Below are positions 26,550 through 34,173 of a DNA stretch of 64,000 nt, in pieces (position 1 is the first letter of the stretch; the number at the start of each line of letters is the position of its first letter). Made by a program: the position numbers and the translations under genes. Source of the DNA: Bacteroidales bacterium (GTDB lineage: Bacteria; Bacteroidota; Bacteroidia; Bacteroidales; Tenuifilaceae). The stretch spans positions 186,001 to 250,000 of the forward strand of contig JACJXC010000008.1 in assembly GCA_020636835.1 (NCBI GenBank). Direction: 5' to 3'. The notes under the pieces were generated by a model. It had not been told where the DNA came from. It saw only the letters and a program-made list of their open reading frames with translations, and made no database searches.

Positions 26550-27440
26550 ATGGCTCAGTACACTATTAAACAGATGGAGTTGTTGTCGGGCATTAAGGCG
26601 GCAACAATCAGAATGTGGGAGAAACGGTACAACATCTTCTCGCCACAGCGCACCGATACCAACATCAGGCGGTATACCGACGATGATGTTAGGTTTATTA
26701 TCAATATTTCGCTACTTCTTCGGCGTGGCTTCCGGATTAGTAAGTTGGCCAGTTTGTCGCTCGACGATCTTTCCGATTTAGCCTCAAAGTTTATTCTCGA
26801 CTATAAGCATGGGAATAATAACATTGAGCCCTTGGTTACAGCAACCCTGGAATATAACGAAACAGCTTTGCTACAACCTATTATCGACACTGCGGCTAAG
26901 CATGGTAACGAGTATGCATACGAGTCGTTGGTTTTACCTTTCCTTAAACGCTTGTCGGATTTGTGGCAAACCGGGGCGATTTTAACTACACACGAGCATT
27001 TTGCCAGTGTAGCTATACGCAACCATATCAGCAATGTGTATAAGAGTTGCGTTAAGCCCGATGTGGGAAAGGATACTCCAATCATGTTTTTCCTATCCGA
27101 GGGAGAGTTTCACGAGGTGGCGTTGCTCTATTTTGCCTATATGGCTAAGAACGCAGGGTATAGCACAATCTACTTCGGTCAGTCGAACCCGGCTCACGAT
27201 ATTATTAGAACAGCCAAGGAGTTGAATTGCAAAATGCTTTTCACAACCTTCTACTCACTAGTAAATACAGAACCCCGCGAGGCTATTGTGGATATTGTTG
27301 AGTCGTTGCCCAACGTTAAGGTTATTGCCAATGGTTGTGCTTTTGCCGAAACCCCCGCACCAACTGATGTTACATTTGTTTCCGGCGCACAGGATTTCAT
27401 CCGAACTATTGGGGCTATTGACCCAACTATGGTACGTTAA
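26550..27440 (+). CDS. MerR-type regulator with C-terminal B12-binding domain (CarH/LitR-like)
   Basis: A 296-residue protein. The N-terminal MerR domain (1-75) reads KQMELLSGIKAATIRMWEKRY, then a second helix pair with RRYTDDDVRFI. Residues 95-165 form a B12-capping helical bundle with the Wx9EH motif complete (W139, E149, H150). The Rossmann-like B12 domain starts near 176. The lower-ligand motif ExHxxG is present as E186-F-H188-E-V-A191, so the histidine is kept but the glycine is alanine. Family members bind adenosylcobalamin and release DNA on illumination. In relatives this gene often sits next to an ECF sigma factor and carotenoid genes; here the sigma factor follows, the carotenoid genes do not. 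Confidence 0.85.
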   Translation: MAQYTIKQMELLSGIKAATIRMWEKRYNIFSPQRTDTNIRRYTDDDVRFIINISLLLRRGFRISKLASLSLDDLSDLASKFILDYKHGNNNIEPLVTATLEYNETALLQPIIDTAAKHGNEYAYESLVLPFLKRLSDLWQTGAILTTHEHFASVAIRNHISNVYKSCVKPDVGKDTPIMFFLSEGEFHEVALLYFAYMAKNAGYSTIYFGQSNPAHDIIRTAKELNCKMLFTTFYSLVNTEPREAIVDIVESLPNVKVIANGCAFAETPAPTDVTFVSGAQDFIRTIGAIDPTMVR

Positions 27441-27462
27441 CCCACTTCTTAAGTATAGTTTA

Positions 27463-27489
27463 AATCCTGCATATTGCAGGATTTTTTTA
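27463..27489 (+). terminator. Terminator after the MerR/B12 regulator
   Basis: AATCCTGCA and TGCAGGATT form a 9-base stem with a 3-base loop and a T run. Confidence 0.85.
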
Positions 27490-27597
27490 TTTAGACCTTA
27501 TTTAAATACATAGTGCGGAAACCCTTCATATTATTGTCTTTCCTGCTTTTCTCTTTTTAGAATGTTGTACGATTTGAGGTTGATTTAGCCTCCTCCA

Positions 27598-27629
27598 TTT
27601 GCATCCTATTTAGACTTATTCTAAATTTG
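27598..27629 (+). promoter_or_regulatory. Promoter of the first ECF sigma factor gene
   Basis: TTTG (27598-27601), 20 bases, TAAATTTG (27622-27629), 44 bases before the ATG. This is the standard Bacteroidota housekeeping consensus. Confidence 0.7.
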
Positions 27630-27673
27630 CCCTACAAGCAATTTACAATCAGTCTAACTAAAAATTACAACAT

Positions 27674-28171
27674 ATGTCGCAGCATGAATTCAATACCGCA
27701 CTGATGGGCTTAGAGCCCAATCTTGAGCGATTTGCCTATAGTTTAACGGCCAACCGCGACGATGCAAAGGATTTGTTGCAGGAAACATACCTAAAGGCTT
27801 TAACCTATAAGGATAAGTTTGAGGATAACACCAATATTAAGGCCTGGACTTTTACCATAATGAAGAATACGTTTATAAATAACTATCGCAAGTCGGTTAA
27901 GCAGAATACTACGTTCGATTCCAGCGACAATCAGTTTATGATTAATAGCAGATCCGAAGGCTATGGTCCCGATTCGATGTACTCGCACGATGAGATTAGT
28001 CGTCATGTTGATGCCCTCGACGATGAGTTTCGCCTACCTTTTCAGATGCACACCTCGGGCTATAAGTATAAGGAGATTGCCGATAAACTGAACCTTAAAA
28101 TTGGCACTGTTAAAAGTCGGATTTTTTTCTCACGCCAGAAACTTATGTCAGCATTAAAGGATTATGAATAA
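27674..28171 (+). CDS. ECF-type RNA polymerase sigma factor
   Basis: A 165-residue sigma-70 family group 4 protein. Region 2 has DDAKDLLQETYLKAL and KAWTFTIMKNTFINNYRK; region 4 has LPFQMHTSGYKYKEIADKLN and IGTVKSRIFFSRQKL, the helix-turn-helix that reads the -35 element. No anti-sigma gene is next to it. Its upstream neighbour is the CarH-like MerR protein, an association known in Bacteroidota where the pair controls light- or B12-responsive genes such as carotenoid synthesis; target genes are not obvious here. It ends with a strong terminator. Confidence 0.9.
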   Translation: MSQHEFNTALMGLEPNLERFAYSLTANRDDAKDLLQETYLKALTYKDKFEDNTNIKAWTFTIMKNTFINNYRKSVKQNTTFDSSDNQFMINSRSEGYGPDSMYSHDEISRHVDALDDEFRLPFQMHTSGYKYKEIADKLNLKIGTVKSRIFFSRQKLMSALKDYE

Positions 28172-28193
28172 TAGGAAACTTCTTTTAATGTTT

Positions 28194-28220
28194 AAACCTG
28201 AGTAGCACTCAGGTTTTTTT
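28194..28220 (+). terminator. Terminator after the first ECF sigma factor
   Basis: AACCTGAGT and ACTCAGGTT form a 9-base perfect stem with a 3-base loop and a T run. Confidence 0.9.
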
Positions 28221-28227
28221 GTTGGCT

Positions 28228-28437
28228 TTACTTTGGTTGATTATTCGTTGTTGTAGTATGAAGTTTTTGCAGCACCCAATTATGCCAAGCCTCATCGTTG
28301 TTTCCAAAACAAGTACTGAATGTTTCAACTTCATTTTTTTGAGTTGATGTATGTCTTAAATTATCAGATAGTTGAAATTTTTTTTGAGAAAAATGCAATT
28401 TTTCTTCATTTTTTGGGTAACAATTTTCCCTCCATTC
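28228..28437 (-). pseudogene. Possible gene remnant, open frame without start codon
   Basis: A 69-codon open stretch on the reverse strand between an in-frame TAG and a TAA. Its end reads ETFSTCFGNNDEAWHNWVLQ, which looks more protein-like than random frames here. There is no ATG, and the first half is lysine-rich and low in complexity. It may be the tail of a decayed gene, or nothing. Confidence 0.2.
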
Positions 28438-28484
28438 CTATGTATTAGTGTTGTTGTTTAATAAAGGAGGAATTTTGTTTGAAT

Positions 28485-28539
28485 GGGAATAGGATAACCA
28501 TCAGTGTATGAGCCAATACTATGTTATAATCCTATTCCC
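28485..28539. repeat. Long imperfect inverted repeat upstream of the second ECF sigma factor
   Basis: GGGAATAGGAT (28485-28495) and ATCCTATTCCC (28529-28539) are perfect 11-base inverted repeats, and the 33 bases between them can continue the stem with small bulges (CAT/ATG, AGT-TAT/ATACT). No T run follows, so it is not a classic terminator. It could be a processed small RNA, a folded leader or a protein-binding site. Confidence 0.45.
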
Positions 28540-28673
28540 TGTTCCTCTGATTTTTAATTGTTGCTACATTGTTTTGCATGTGGTTAGGTGGTTTATTCGC
28601 TAAACGTATGTTGATATACATGTAGTAGTTCGGTGTTACTGTGATTTGAGCGTATTTATTGTTTAATTGAGTG

Positions 28674-28702
28674 TTTGTATTTGAAGTTATTTCATACTTT
28701 TG
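28674..28702 (+). promoter_or_regulatory. Promoter of the ECF sigma / TPR gene pair
   Basis: TTTG (28674-28677), 17 bases, TACTTTTG (28695-28702), 31 bases before the sigma factor ATG. It resembles the housekeeping consensus, so the sigma gene itself seems to be made constitutively. Confidence 0.5.
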
Positions 28703-28733
28703 TTTGGGATGACTTGGTTATAATCCTAAAATT

Positions 28734-29318
28734 ATGCGCGAATTCACCGATGCCGAAATTATTGACTGCCTTAGGAATAGGCAGAGCGATGTGGTGCAGT
28801 ACCTTTTTAAACGGTACCTGCCCATGATTCGGTTTATGGTGTACAAGGCAGGTGGATCCTCCGACGATGCCAACGATATCTTTCAGGATGGGTTAATTAT
28901 CCTGATCGACAGGGTTGACCGGGACGATTTTGAACTAACCTGTAAACTTAAGACATTCCTCTACAGTGTTTGTAATAATCTGTGGTTGAATGTGGTGGAT
29001 AAGCGTAAGAGTGCTGAGAATTTTTTTCATCGGAAACTCGACGACTCCACCGAAGTTGATTTTACCGATGAGTTGGATCAGAAGGTATATCAGGATTTGG
29101 TTTTCGAAATTTACGAAACGCTCGATCCGGTTTGTCAACAGATCCTTAAACTGTACTGGGAGGGCTACTCGCCTACCGAAATTGCTAAGATGTTGGGCTA
29201 TACCTATAGCTATGTTCGTAAGCGCAAGTGCGAGTGCCATGCCGAGGTGATTCGTAGGATACAAAATCATCCCGATTATAAGGTGCTTGAGCGTACCGAG
29301 GAGAGTTTTCAACGTTAA
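28734..29318 (+). CDS. ECF-type RNA polymerase sigma factor of the CHAT locus
   Basis: A 194-residue sigma-70 family protein. Region 2 includes VQYLFKRYLPMIRFMVYKAG, DDANDIFQDGLIILIDRVD and LKTFLYSVCNNLWLNVVDKR. Region 4 includes LDPVCQQILKLYWEGYSPTE and AKMLGYTYSYVRKRKCECHA. It is 14 bases before the gene of a membrane protein with an anti-sigma-like N-terminus and shares its promoter, the classic sigma/anti-sigma layout. Its activity is therefore expected to be held at the membrane until a signal frees it. Confidence 0.9.
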   Translation: MREFTDAEIIDCLRNRQSDVVQYLFKRYLPMIRFMVYKAGGSSDDANDIFQDGLIILIDRVDRDDFELTCKLKTFLYSVCNNLWLNVVDKRKSAENFFHRKLDDSTEVDFTDELDQKVYQDLVFEIYETLDPVCQQILKLYWEGYSPTEIAKMLGYTYSYVRKRKCECHAEVIRRIQNHPDYKVLERTEESFQR

Positions 29319-29332
29319 TCATAGGCATTGTT

Positions 29333-30349
29333 ATGAGTAAGTATATCAACGATATAATAGATTATGCCGAGGGCAATTTGTCCGAAGCCGATCGGCTCAG
29401 GTTTGAGCAGGAGCTTGCTCGTAATGCTGTTCTAAAACAGGAATACGCACTGTTTGGCGTGGTGGGCAATGCGCTTCGTGCCAAGTTCGACATAGCTGAT
29501 GTTGAAAGCGACGGGGCACTGCCTGGTGCCCTGAAACAGGCTGAGAGCCTGGTAGAACATTTTGAGCGCAATCCTTCGCGGTATAGTGATATTCGCAGTT
29601 TTATTGATTCCTCGATTTTAAACCCCGATGATGCTGCCCTCGAAGCTGAGGTGGCACAAATTCAAGCGGAGATTTCTGAGGAAAGTATTGATGGATTTAC
29701 CCGTGAGTGGGTGAAAGAGTGGGGTGAGATCCGTGATGATAGATCAGAGCATCGGTATAGGTCAATCGCTGGATTTGTGAGCCAGTCGATGGCCGATGTT
29801 CCGAATACTCCCCGTGTCCGTTCGTTGAAGTGGTACAATCGGCCTGCTTTACGCATAGTGGGACTCTCGGCAGCAGCAGGGTTAGCATTGCTATTTGTAG
29901 TGCGATCGCTTGTTGCACCCGTTAGCCCCGATGATCTATTTAACGAAAACTATAAACCCTATCAGGCGTTTACATCGATATCGAGGAGTAACGATGGGAA
30001 TTTGACCAGCAAGTATAATCAGGCTATTGTAAACTATAGGCAGGGTAATTACGAACTGGCAGCAATTGAGTTCGACCTGATTATGCGAGTGGACACTTTC
30101 AATGTGTCAACCCGTTTCTTTGCGGGATTGTCGCAAATCGAATTGTCCAATTATCCTGCTGCTATCGAATTGCTCAGTAGCGTTGAGCAACATAATGCCG
30201 ATTATTCGATAGAGGCAAAGTGGTACTTGGGATTGTGCCATGTTAAAGTCAACAATTTGTCAGAGGCTATCCCATATTTTGAGCAATTATCCAGTGAGCC
30301 TGGTTACTATCAGGAGCCTTCCAGGGATATTCTGCGGCAGATTCGCTAA
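29333..30349 (+). CDS. Anti-sigma-like single-pass membrane protein with periplasmic TPR domain
   Basis: A 338-residue protein. Its first 45 residues (DIIDYAEGNLSEADRLRFEQ) follow the pattern of anti-sigma N-terminal domains: short acidic helix, then residues of the type LSEADRxxFExxL. Residues 45-165 are a charged, helical cytoplasmic linker. One membrane segment is at about 172-192 (LRIVGLSAAAGLALLFVV). The remaining 145 residues form about three tetratricopeptide repeats (AIVNYRQGNYELAAIEFDLI, YPAAIELLSSVEQH, LSEAIPYFEQL) that should be outside the cytoplasm. Coupling of the two halves by proteolysis would free the sigma factor. The stop overlaps the end of the converging CHAT gene by four bases. 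Confidence 0.78.
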   Translation: MSKYINDIIDYAEGNLSEADRLRFEQELARNAVLKQEYALFGVVGNALRAKFDIADVESDGALPGALKQAESLVEHFERNPSRYSDIRSFIDSSILNPDDAALEAEVAQIQAEISEESIDGFTREWVKEWGEIRDDRSEHRYRSIAGFVSQSMADVPNTPRVRSLKWYNRPALRIVGLSAAAGLALLFVVRSLVAPVSPDDLFNENYKPYQAFTSISRSNDGNLTSKYNQAIVNYRQGNYELAAIEFDLIMRVDTFNVSTRFFAGLSQIELSNYPAAIELLSSVEQHNADYSIEAKWYLGLCHVKVNNLSEAIPYFEQLSSEPGYYQEPSRDILRQIR

Positions 30350-33090
30350 ACTTTTTTCAATTTCATCTTATAGTAGTATAGGATTCCGGTTATAGCTATG
30401 GCCGAAAGAGTAAGTATGGCGATCCATCTGATACCGTTGCTTTGCTTTATAGGCGACTTGTCGCCCATAACTTGATATGCAGCCCAGTAGTATGGGTTGG
30501 CGTAGGTGGGGGGCGAATTTTTTATGTATTTTAGTTTTGCCTGTCGCATTGCCTCATCCTTGGTTGATCCCAAATCTAGGTTTCGATAAAACTCCGTCAT
30601 AATTGGTGCGCTAGCTTCGTCGTTTACGTCCCATAGGGTGTTAATCACTGCCGATGCTCCCGATAGGAAGAAACTACGGGCTAGGCTCATTATTCCCTCG
30701 CCGTGGTATAGTGCTCCCGATCCGGTGTTGCAGGCGCTCAGTACCACTAGGGGCGATTCCATTCTATTCATTGCTATTTCGTAACTGTATAGCTTGCCAT
30801 CCTCAGTAGAATCTGTTGGCGTGTCGAAAATGAGACTCGAGTATTTGGGGTTTATGGTATCGGTGCTGGAGTGCATCGCCAAGTGGATAATTGCAGGGGA
30901 ATCCAGGTTCTGCTTAAAATCCTTTTCGGTTGATATGCCGATACTTTCGCAGTTTCCGATTAGTCCGTGCAGAATTGTTTGAGCCTCCGATTTGGCTCCC
31001 TCTAGCACTATTGGGCTGTTGTTGTCCGATTGGTTCGTATAATGGGGTGCAATCAGGAGAATCCTTTGGGTTTTTACTCTGTTCTGCTCAAAAATCAACG
31101 ACGACGAGTAGGCGTACGATATGGAGTAGTTGTGGATTAGGTATCTAAGGCCATCGAATCCCAACGTAGCGCCTTGGGGTATCTCGCGTATAAAGGCATC
31201 GAAGGGGAGGTACGATATTTCCTCGTCGGGGATAATTGTTATTTTGGATCCGGCCAGCTTGTTCTCGATGGGTTTTATGAGCACGCTGTACATATAGTGA
31301 AGCGCTGCAAGGTACTTTTTGTATGATGCCGACGCGTTGTTCAGGGAGTGGTTTGTTGCTGCATGCTTAATAATACTTACGTTATGCACAAAGATGCTGT
31401 CGAGGGGTGTTGAGTGGTAATTAATGGTGCTTTTTGTGATGACGAATGTGTACAGTTGTCGTTGGCTTTGGGTGTAGTTGTGGGGGAGGAAGTACTCAAC
31501 TATGCTTTCGTCGGTTTTTAGTTTTGCTTGTATTTTTTTTAGTGTCGTGGGTTTTACTCTATCTTGTATTTCGCTATTTTGCGACGACATTTTTTTTATT
31601 TTTTCAGAAATCATCTCGCTATTCCGGTTTACCTCAAAGAGCTTATCTGTCCACAGTTCAATTTTTTGTGAGTCGGGTTTTGCTTTTTGCTGCTCATCCT
31701 GAATGAGCTTGTTGTACGACGATATTTGGAGCCTCAGCTCGTTGCGCCTTGCCAGTATTGAGTCCGATGAGTGTTGCCCGTATAGAGTTTCATTCTCGTT
31801 ATACTCGTCGTGGAGTACCCTCGATTTGCTTATGCTTGAGATACTATACATGCTTTCGATGTATTTGCTCTCCTTGGTTAGAGAGTAGAGCTCCCGGGCT
31901 ATTTCTATGGCCTGTAGGTATGTGTCCTTCTCGTTTTCTGCTAGGTATAGCTTGCTGTCGTGCGATGAGTAGGTTTCTCGGATCTGCTCAATTACTTGTA
32001 GTGCGAGTTCCATGGTTTGGAAGCTCTGTTTCATCAGTTTAACCTGGAATACTCCGGCTTGTTGATGCGAATGCATCATAAGCGCGAATGCTTTGCTTTT
32101 TAGGTTGTCCAGAAGGCGATAGTTGAAAATAGCCGATTTTATTGGAGGATCAGCAAAAATGCATTTGTTGTTAAACTCTGGCACAATGGCAATTAACGAT
32201 TTTTGGTAGTAGTGGAGTGCGGTTTTGTAATCGGATTGCTCCGCAAAGAAGTCGCCTAAAGTTTTGTAAGCTAACGAAACGTATGGATGTTTATCGCCGT
32301 AGGTATTAAGGCAGATGGTCAGCGATTTTTTATGCATCTCCAACGCTTTCTGCGATCGACCGGTTAGGCGGAGGAATTCACCGTAATCGTTTAGCACGCT
32401 GGTTATCCTGTAGTGATCCTGTCCGAATTCGCGGTTAAACCATTCGATGCTCAACCTGAAATAGCTGTCGGCTTTACAAGTATCGCCGGTATCAAACGCC
32501 ACTTTGGCGATGTTTAGGTAAACCAACGATTTTTCGGGCAGGCTATACTTTGTTTTTAGGCGTAAACTTTCGGAGAAGTGGTGTAGCGCTTTTTTATAGT
32601 TTTTTATTTTGTAGAGGGTTATTCCTAGATTAATATTGGCTGTAGATATTTTAAAGAGCACGTTATTGTTAATGGTTAGCCCTTTGTATAGTTTTATTCC
32701 TTGGATGGCATAGTCGATGGCCTTATCGTATTCTTTTATAATTCCATATATTCTGGATATGTTAATGTATATATCGGCAAGCTCCTCGGCCGATTGTTGA
32801 CGGTTGGTTATGGATTCCTCTGCTAGTTTGTGGTACTCCAAAGCCTCGTTGTAGCGTCCCATTTGAAAGTAAATGACACCTAGGTTGTTGTAAGCGGCAA
32901 TGCGGTAGTTGTTTGATAGAGCATTGCCCTGTTTCAGAATATCTCGAAGGTGTTTTTCTGCTTCGGGTAGGTCTCCCTTGTTATAGCTTTTTAGAAATTT
33001 GTTGAAATAGGCTTCGGAGCTCGTATCCTGAGCAATTGAGAAGCTATTGTTTGTAATGGTTAGTGCTATGGCTATTATCCTGCAAAGCAT
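30346..33090 (-). CDS. TPR-CHAT caspase-like protease, exported and membrane-anchored
   Basis: A 914-residue protein from the ATG at 33090; that start gives a signal peptide (residues 1-21), a TTG at 33129 does not. Residues 25-330 hold about seven TPR motifs (for example NNLGVIYFQMGRYNEALEYH). A coiled-coil region (about 400-500) follows. The CHAT domain (about 590-875) has the catalytic dyad H740 (IIHLAMHS) and C787 (LSACNTG), followed by GALYHGEGIMSLARSF and SGASAVINTLWDV, all typical of active family members. A membrane segment near 888-906 and a basic tail (YYYKMKLKKV) put the bulk outside the cytoplasm. TPR-CHAT proteins are proteases set off by partner binding. The converging anti-sigma gene is the natural candidate substrate. 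Confidence 0.87.
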   Translation of the reverse strand: MLCRIIAIALTITNNSFSIAQDTSSEAYFNKFLKSYNKGDLPEAEKHLRDILKQGNALSNNYRIAAYNNLGVIYFQMGRYNEALEYHKLAEESITNRQQSAEELADIYINISRIYGIIKEYDKAIDYAIQGIKLYKGLTINNNVLFKISTANINLGITLYKIKNYKKALHHFSESLRLKTKYSLPEKSLVYLNIAKVAFDTGDTCKADSYFRLSIEWFNREFGQDHYRITSVLNDYGEFLRLTGRSQKALEMHKKSLTICLNTYGDKHPYVSLAYKTLGDFFAEQSDYKTALHYYQKSLIAIVPEFNNKCIFADPPIKSAIFNYRLLDNLKSKAFALMMHSHQQAGVFQVKLMKQSFQTMELALQVIEQIRETYSSHDSKLYLAENEKDTYLQAIEIARELYSLTKESKYIESMYSISSISKSRVLHDEYNENETLYGQHSSDSILARRNELRLQISSYNKLIQDEQQKAKPDSQKIELWTDKLFEVNRNSEMISEKIKKMSSQNSEIQDRVKPTTLKKIQAKLKTDESIVEYFLPHNYTQSQRQLYTFVITKSTINYHSTPLDSIFVHNVSIIKHAATNHSLNNASASYKKYLAALHYMYSVLIKPIENKLAGSKITIIPDEEISYLPFDAFIREIPQGATLGFDGLRYLIHNYSISYAYSSSLIFEQNRVKTQRILLIAPHYTNQSDNNSPIVLEGAKSEAQTILHGLIGNCESIGISTEKDFKQNLDSPAIIHLAMHSSTDTINPKYSSLIFDTPTDSTEDGKLYSYEIAMNRMESPLVVLSACNTGSGALYHGEGIMSLARSFFLSGASAVINTLWDVNDEASAPIMTEFYRNLDLGSTKDEAMRQAKLKYIKNSPPTYANPYYWAAYQVMGDKSPIKQSNGIRWIAILTLSAIAITGILYYYKMKLKKV

Positions 33091-33120
33091 TGTGCCGTGT
33101 TTAATGGCTGCAAGATAACA

Positions 33121-33150
33121 AAAAGACAATCATAAATATGAATGTCTTTT
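33121..33150 (-). other. Hairpin between the peptide gene and the CHAT gene
   Basis: AAAAGACA and TGTCTTTT are 8-base inverted repeats with a 14-base loop, 30 bases upstream of the CHAT start. The short T stretch after it in the leftward direction makes a weak, leaky terminator possible; that would set the peptide/protease ratio. Confidence 0.35.
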
Positions 33151-33246
33151 ATGGAGCATCAGGGATTGCTCTAGATTTGGTAGAGTTTTTCTATCTGTGC
33201 TGTTATTATACATTTTTGTTTATTTCACCCATGTGCTGGGTGATGT

Positions 33247-33438
33247 TTATTTTTTGTCCTGTGGTTTTGTTGGATGTTCTTTGGGGATTATAATTATGCT
33301 GACAGTACCATCATCCTCTCCTTCGCCTCCTCTTAACAAATTAAGGCTGTTCTTGCTTAATTCCTGCCCCTGCGCCAGCGAGTGTTTTAGGTTATTAATA
33401 GTGTTTGCCGAGTTCTGGTTTTTTCGTAATAGTTTCAT
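33247..33438 (-). CDS. Small double-glycine peptide next to the CHAT protease
   Basis: A 63-residue protein, MKLLRKNQNSANTINNLKHS at the start and SLNLLRGGEGEDDG in the middle. The run of hydrophobic residues ending LLRGG at residues 33-37 resembles the leader of double-glycine peptides, cut after GG by C39 transporters or related proteases. The part after the motif is acidic (EGEDDGTVSIIIIP) then Lys/Pro-rich. No signal peptide. It lies 156 bases upstream of the CHAT gene in the same direction, so probably in one operon. A precursor peptide, a protease substrate or an activator are all possible. No maturation or export gene is nearby. Confidence 0.6.
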   Translation of the reverse strand: MKLLRKNQNSANTINNLKHSLAQGQELSKNSLNLLRGGEGEDDGTVSIIIIPKEHPTKPQDKK

Positions 33439-33852
33439 AGTAGTAGAATTTAATTGGTTTATTTATTCTATACATAGCGATTGGTGAAAATTTGTTACCC
33501 CTTTTGGGTAAATAATTTTTTGTGGTAAATTTTTTTGAACTCCATTTTTAAATTATTGATGTTTAATGTGATGCTTTCGTACCCCTTTCGTTTTTGCAAT
33601 TTTGGGAGCGCTTTGTTGAAATCTTGCTTTTAGTATAACCTAAATGCACTAACCGATTTTGCTGGGGAAAATCAATTCCGTTTAAATGAGGCGTGCGGCC
33701 TGAGTGTATTTATGTGGCTTTACTTTTAGTCTGAGTGGAGGAGGTGCGTGGTAATTTGCAGATTAGTAGCATATTCGCATGGTTAAGGTAACAATTTTTT
33801 ATCAATCCATATATAGACCATAAACACGTACAACATCTAAATAGATATAACT
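33439..33852. other. Intergenic region between the peptide gene and a small rightward gene
   Basis: A 414-base noncoding, AT-rich divergent region. Promoters of the peptide-CHAT unit and of the gene at 33853 should be here, but I find no exact TTTG/TAnnTTTG pair on either strand and no other structure. Confidence 0.5.
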
Positions 33853-34101
33853 ATGCCTAAGTATTATTTGGTGCGGAGAACAAATTTTGCAGGGTTCCAC
33901 TCGGTTCACAAGGAGGGTTGTCCTTTTCTGCAGAATGCCAATAGGTGCATCGAGTTGGGGGAGTTCGATTCGAGCTGTGAGGCCATTTGGCAGGCGCGTG
34001 GCATATACACCAATTCCAATGCCTGTATTTTCTGTGTAAAGGAGTCGGTTGCAACCAACGCGGAGCATTTGTTTGAGTGGAATATGTTTTCCACTTCGTA
34101 G
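33853..34101 (+). CDS. Small cysteine-rich protein of unknown function
   Basis: An 82-residue protein, starting MPKYYLVRRTNFAGFHSVHK. It has five cysteines (C23, C32, C42, C58, C61) and histidines H16 and H19. HKEGCPFL and NACIFCV give a possible metal-binding set with an Ada-like look, but I cannot name the family. The composition is clearly protein-like and a terminator follows, so I take it as a real gene. It has no obvious link to the CHAT locus. Confidence 0.65.
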   Translation: MPKYYLVRRTNFAGFHSVHKEGCPFLQNANRCIELGEFDSSCEAIWQARGIYTNSNACIFCVKESVATNAEHLFEWNMFSTS

Positions 34102-34126
34102 TTTTTGCGGTAGGTGTGTGGAATAA

Positions 34127-34156
34127 AAAAAGCTGCTTGATATCAAGCAGCTTTTA
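34127..34156. terminator. Bidirectional terminator between convergent genes
   Basis: AAAAGCTGCTTGAT and ATCAAGCAGCTTTT form a 14-base perfect stem. It serves the small rightward gene and queA. Confidence 0.85.
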
Positions 34157-34173
34157 GTTATCGAAGTGCAATA

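Noticed and set aside
28228..28437. Reverse-strand open stretch as a functional gene
   Set aside because: No start codon and a low-complexity first half; at best a remnant.
33121..33150. Hairpin before the CHAT gene as a full terminator
   Set aside because: Stem of 8 A/T-rich pairs with a 14-base loop and short T stretch; too weak to be called a terminator, so listed only as a hairpin.
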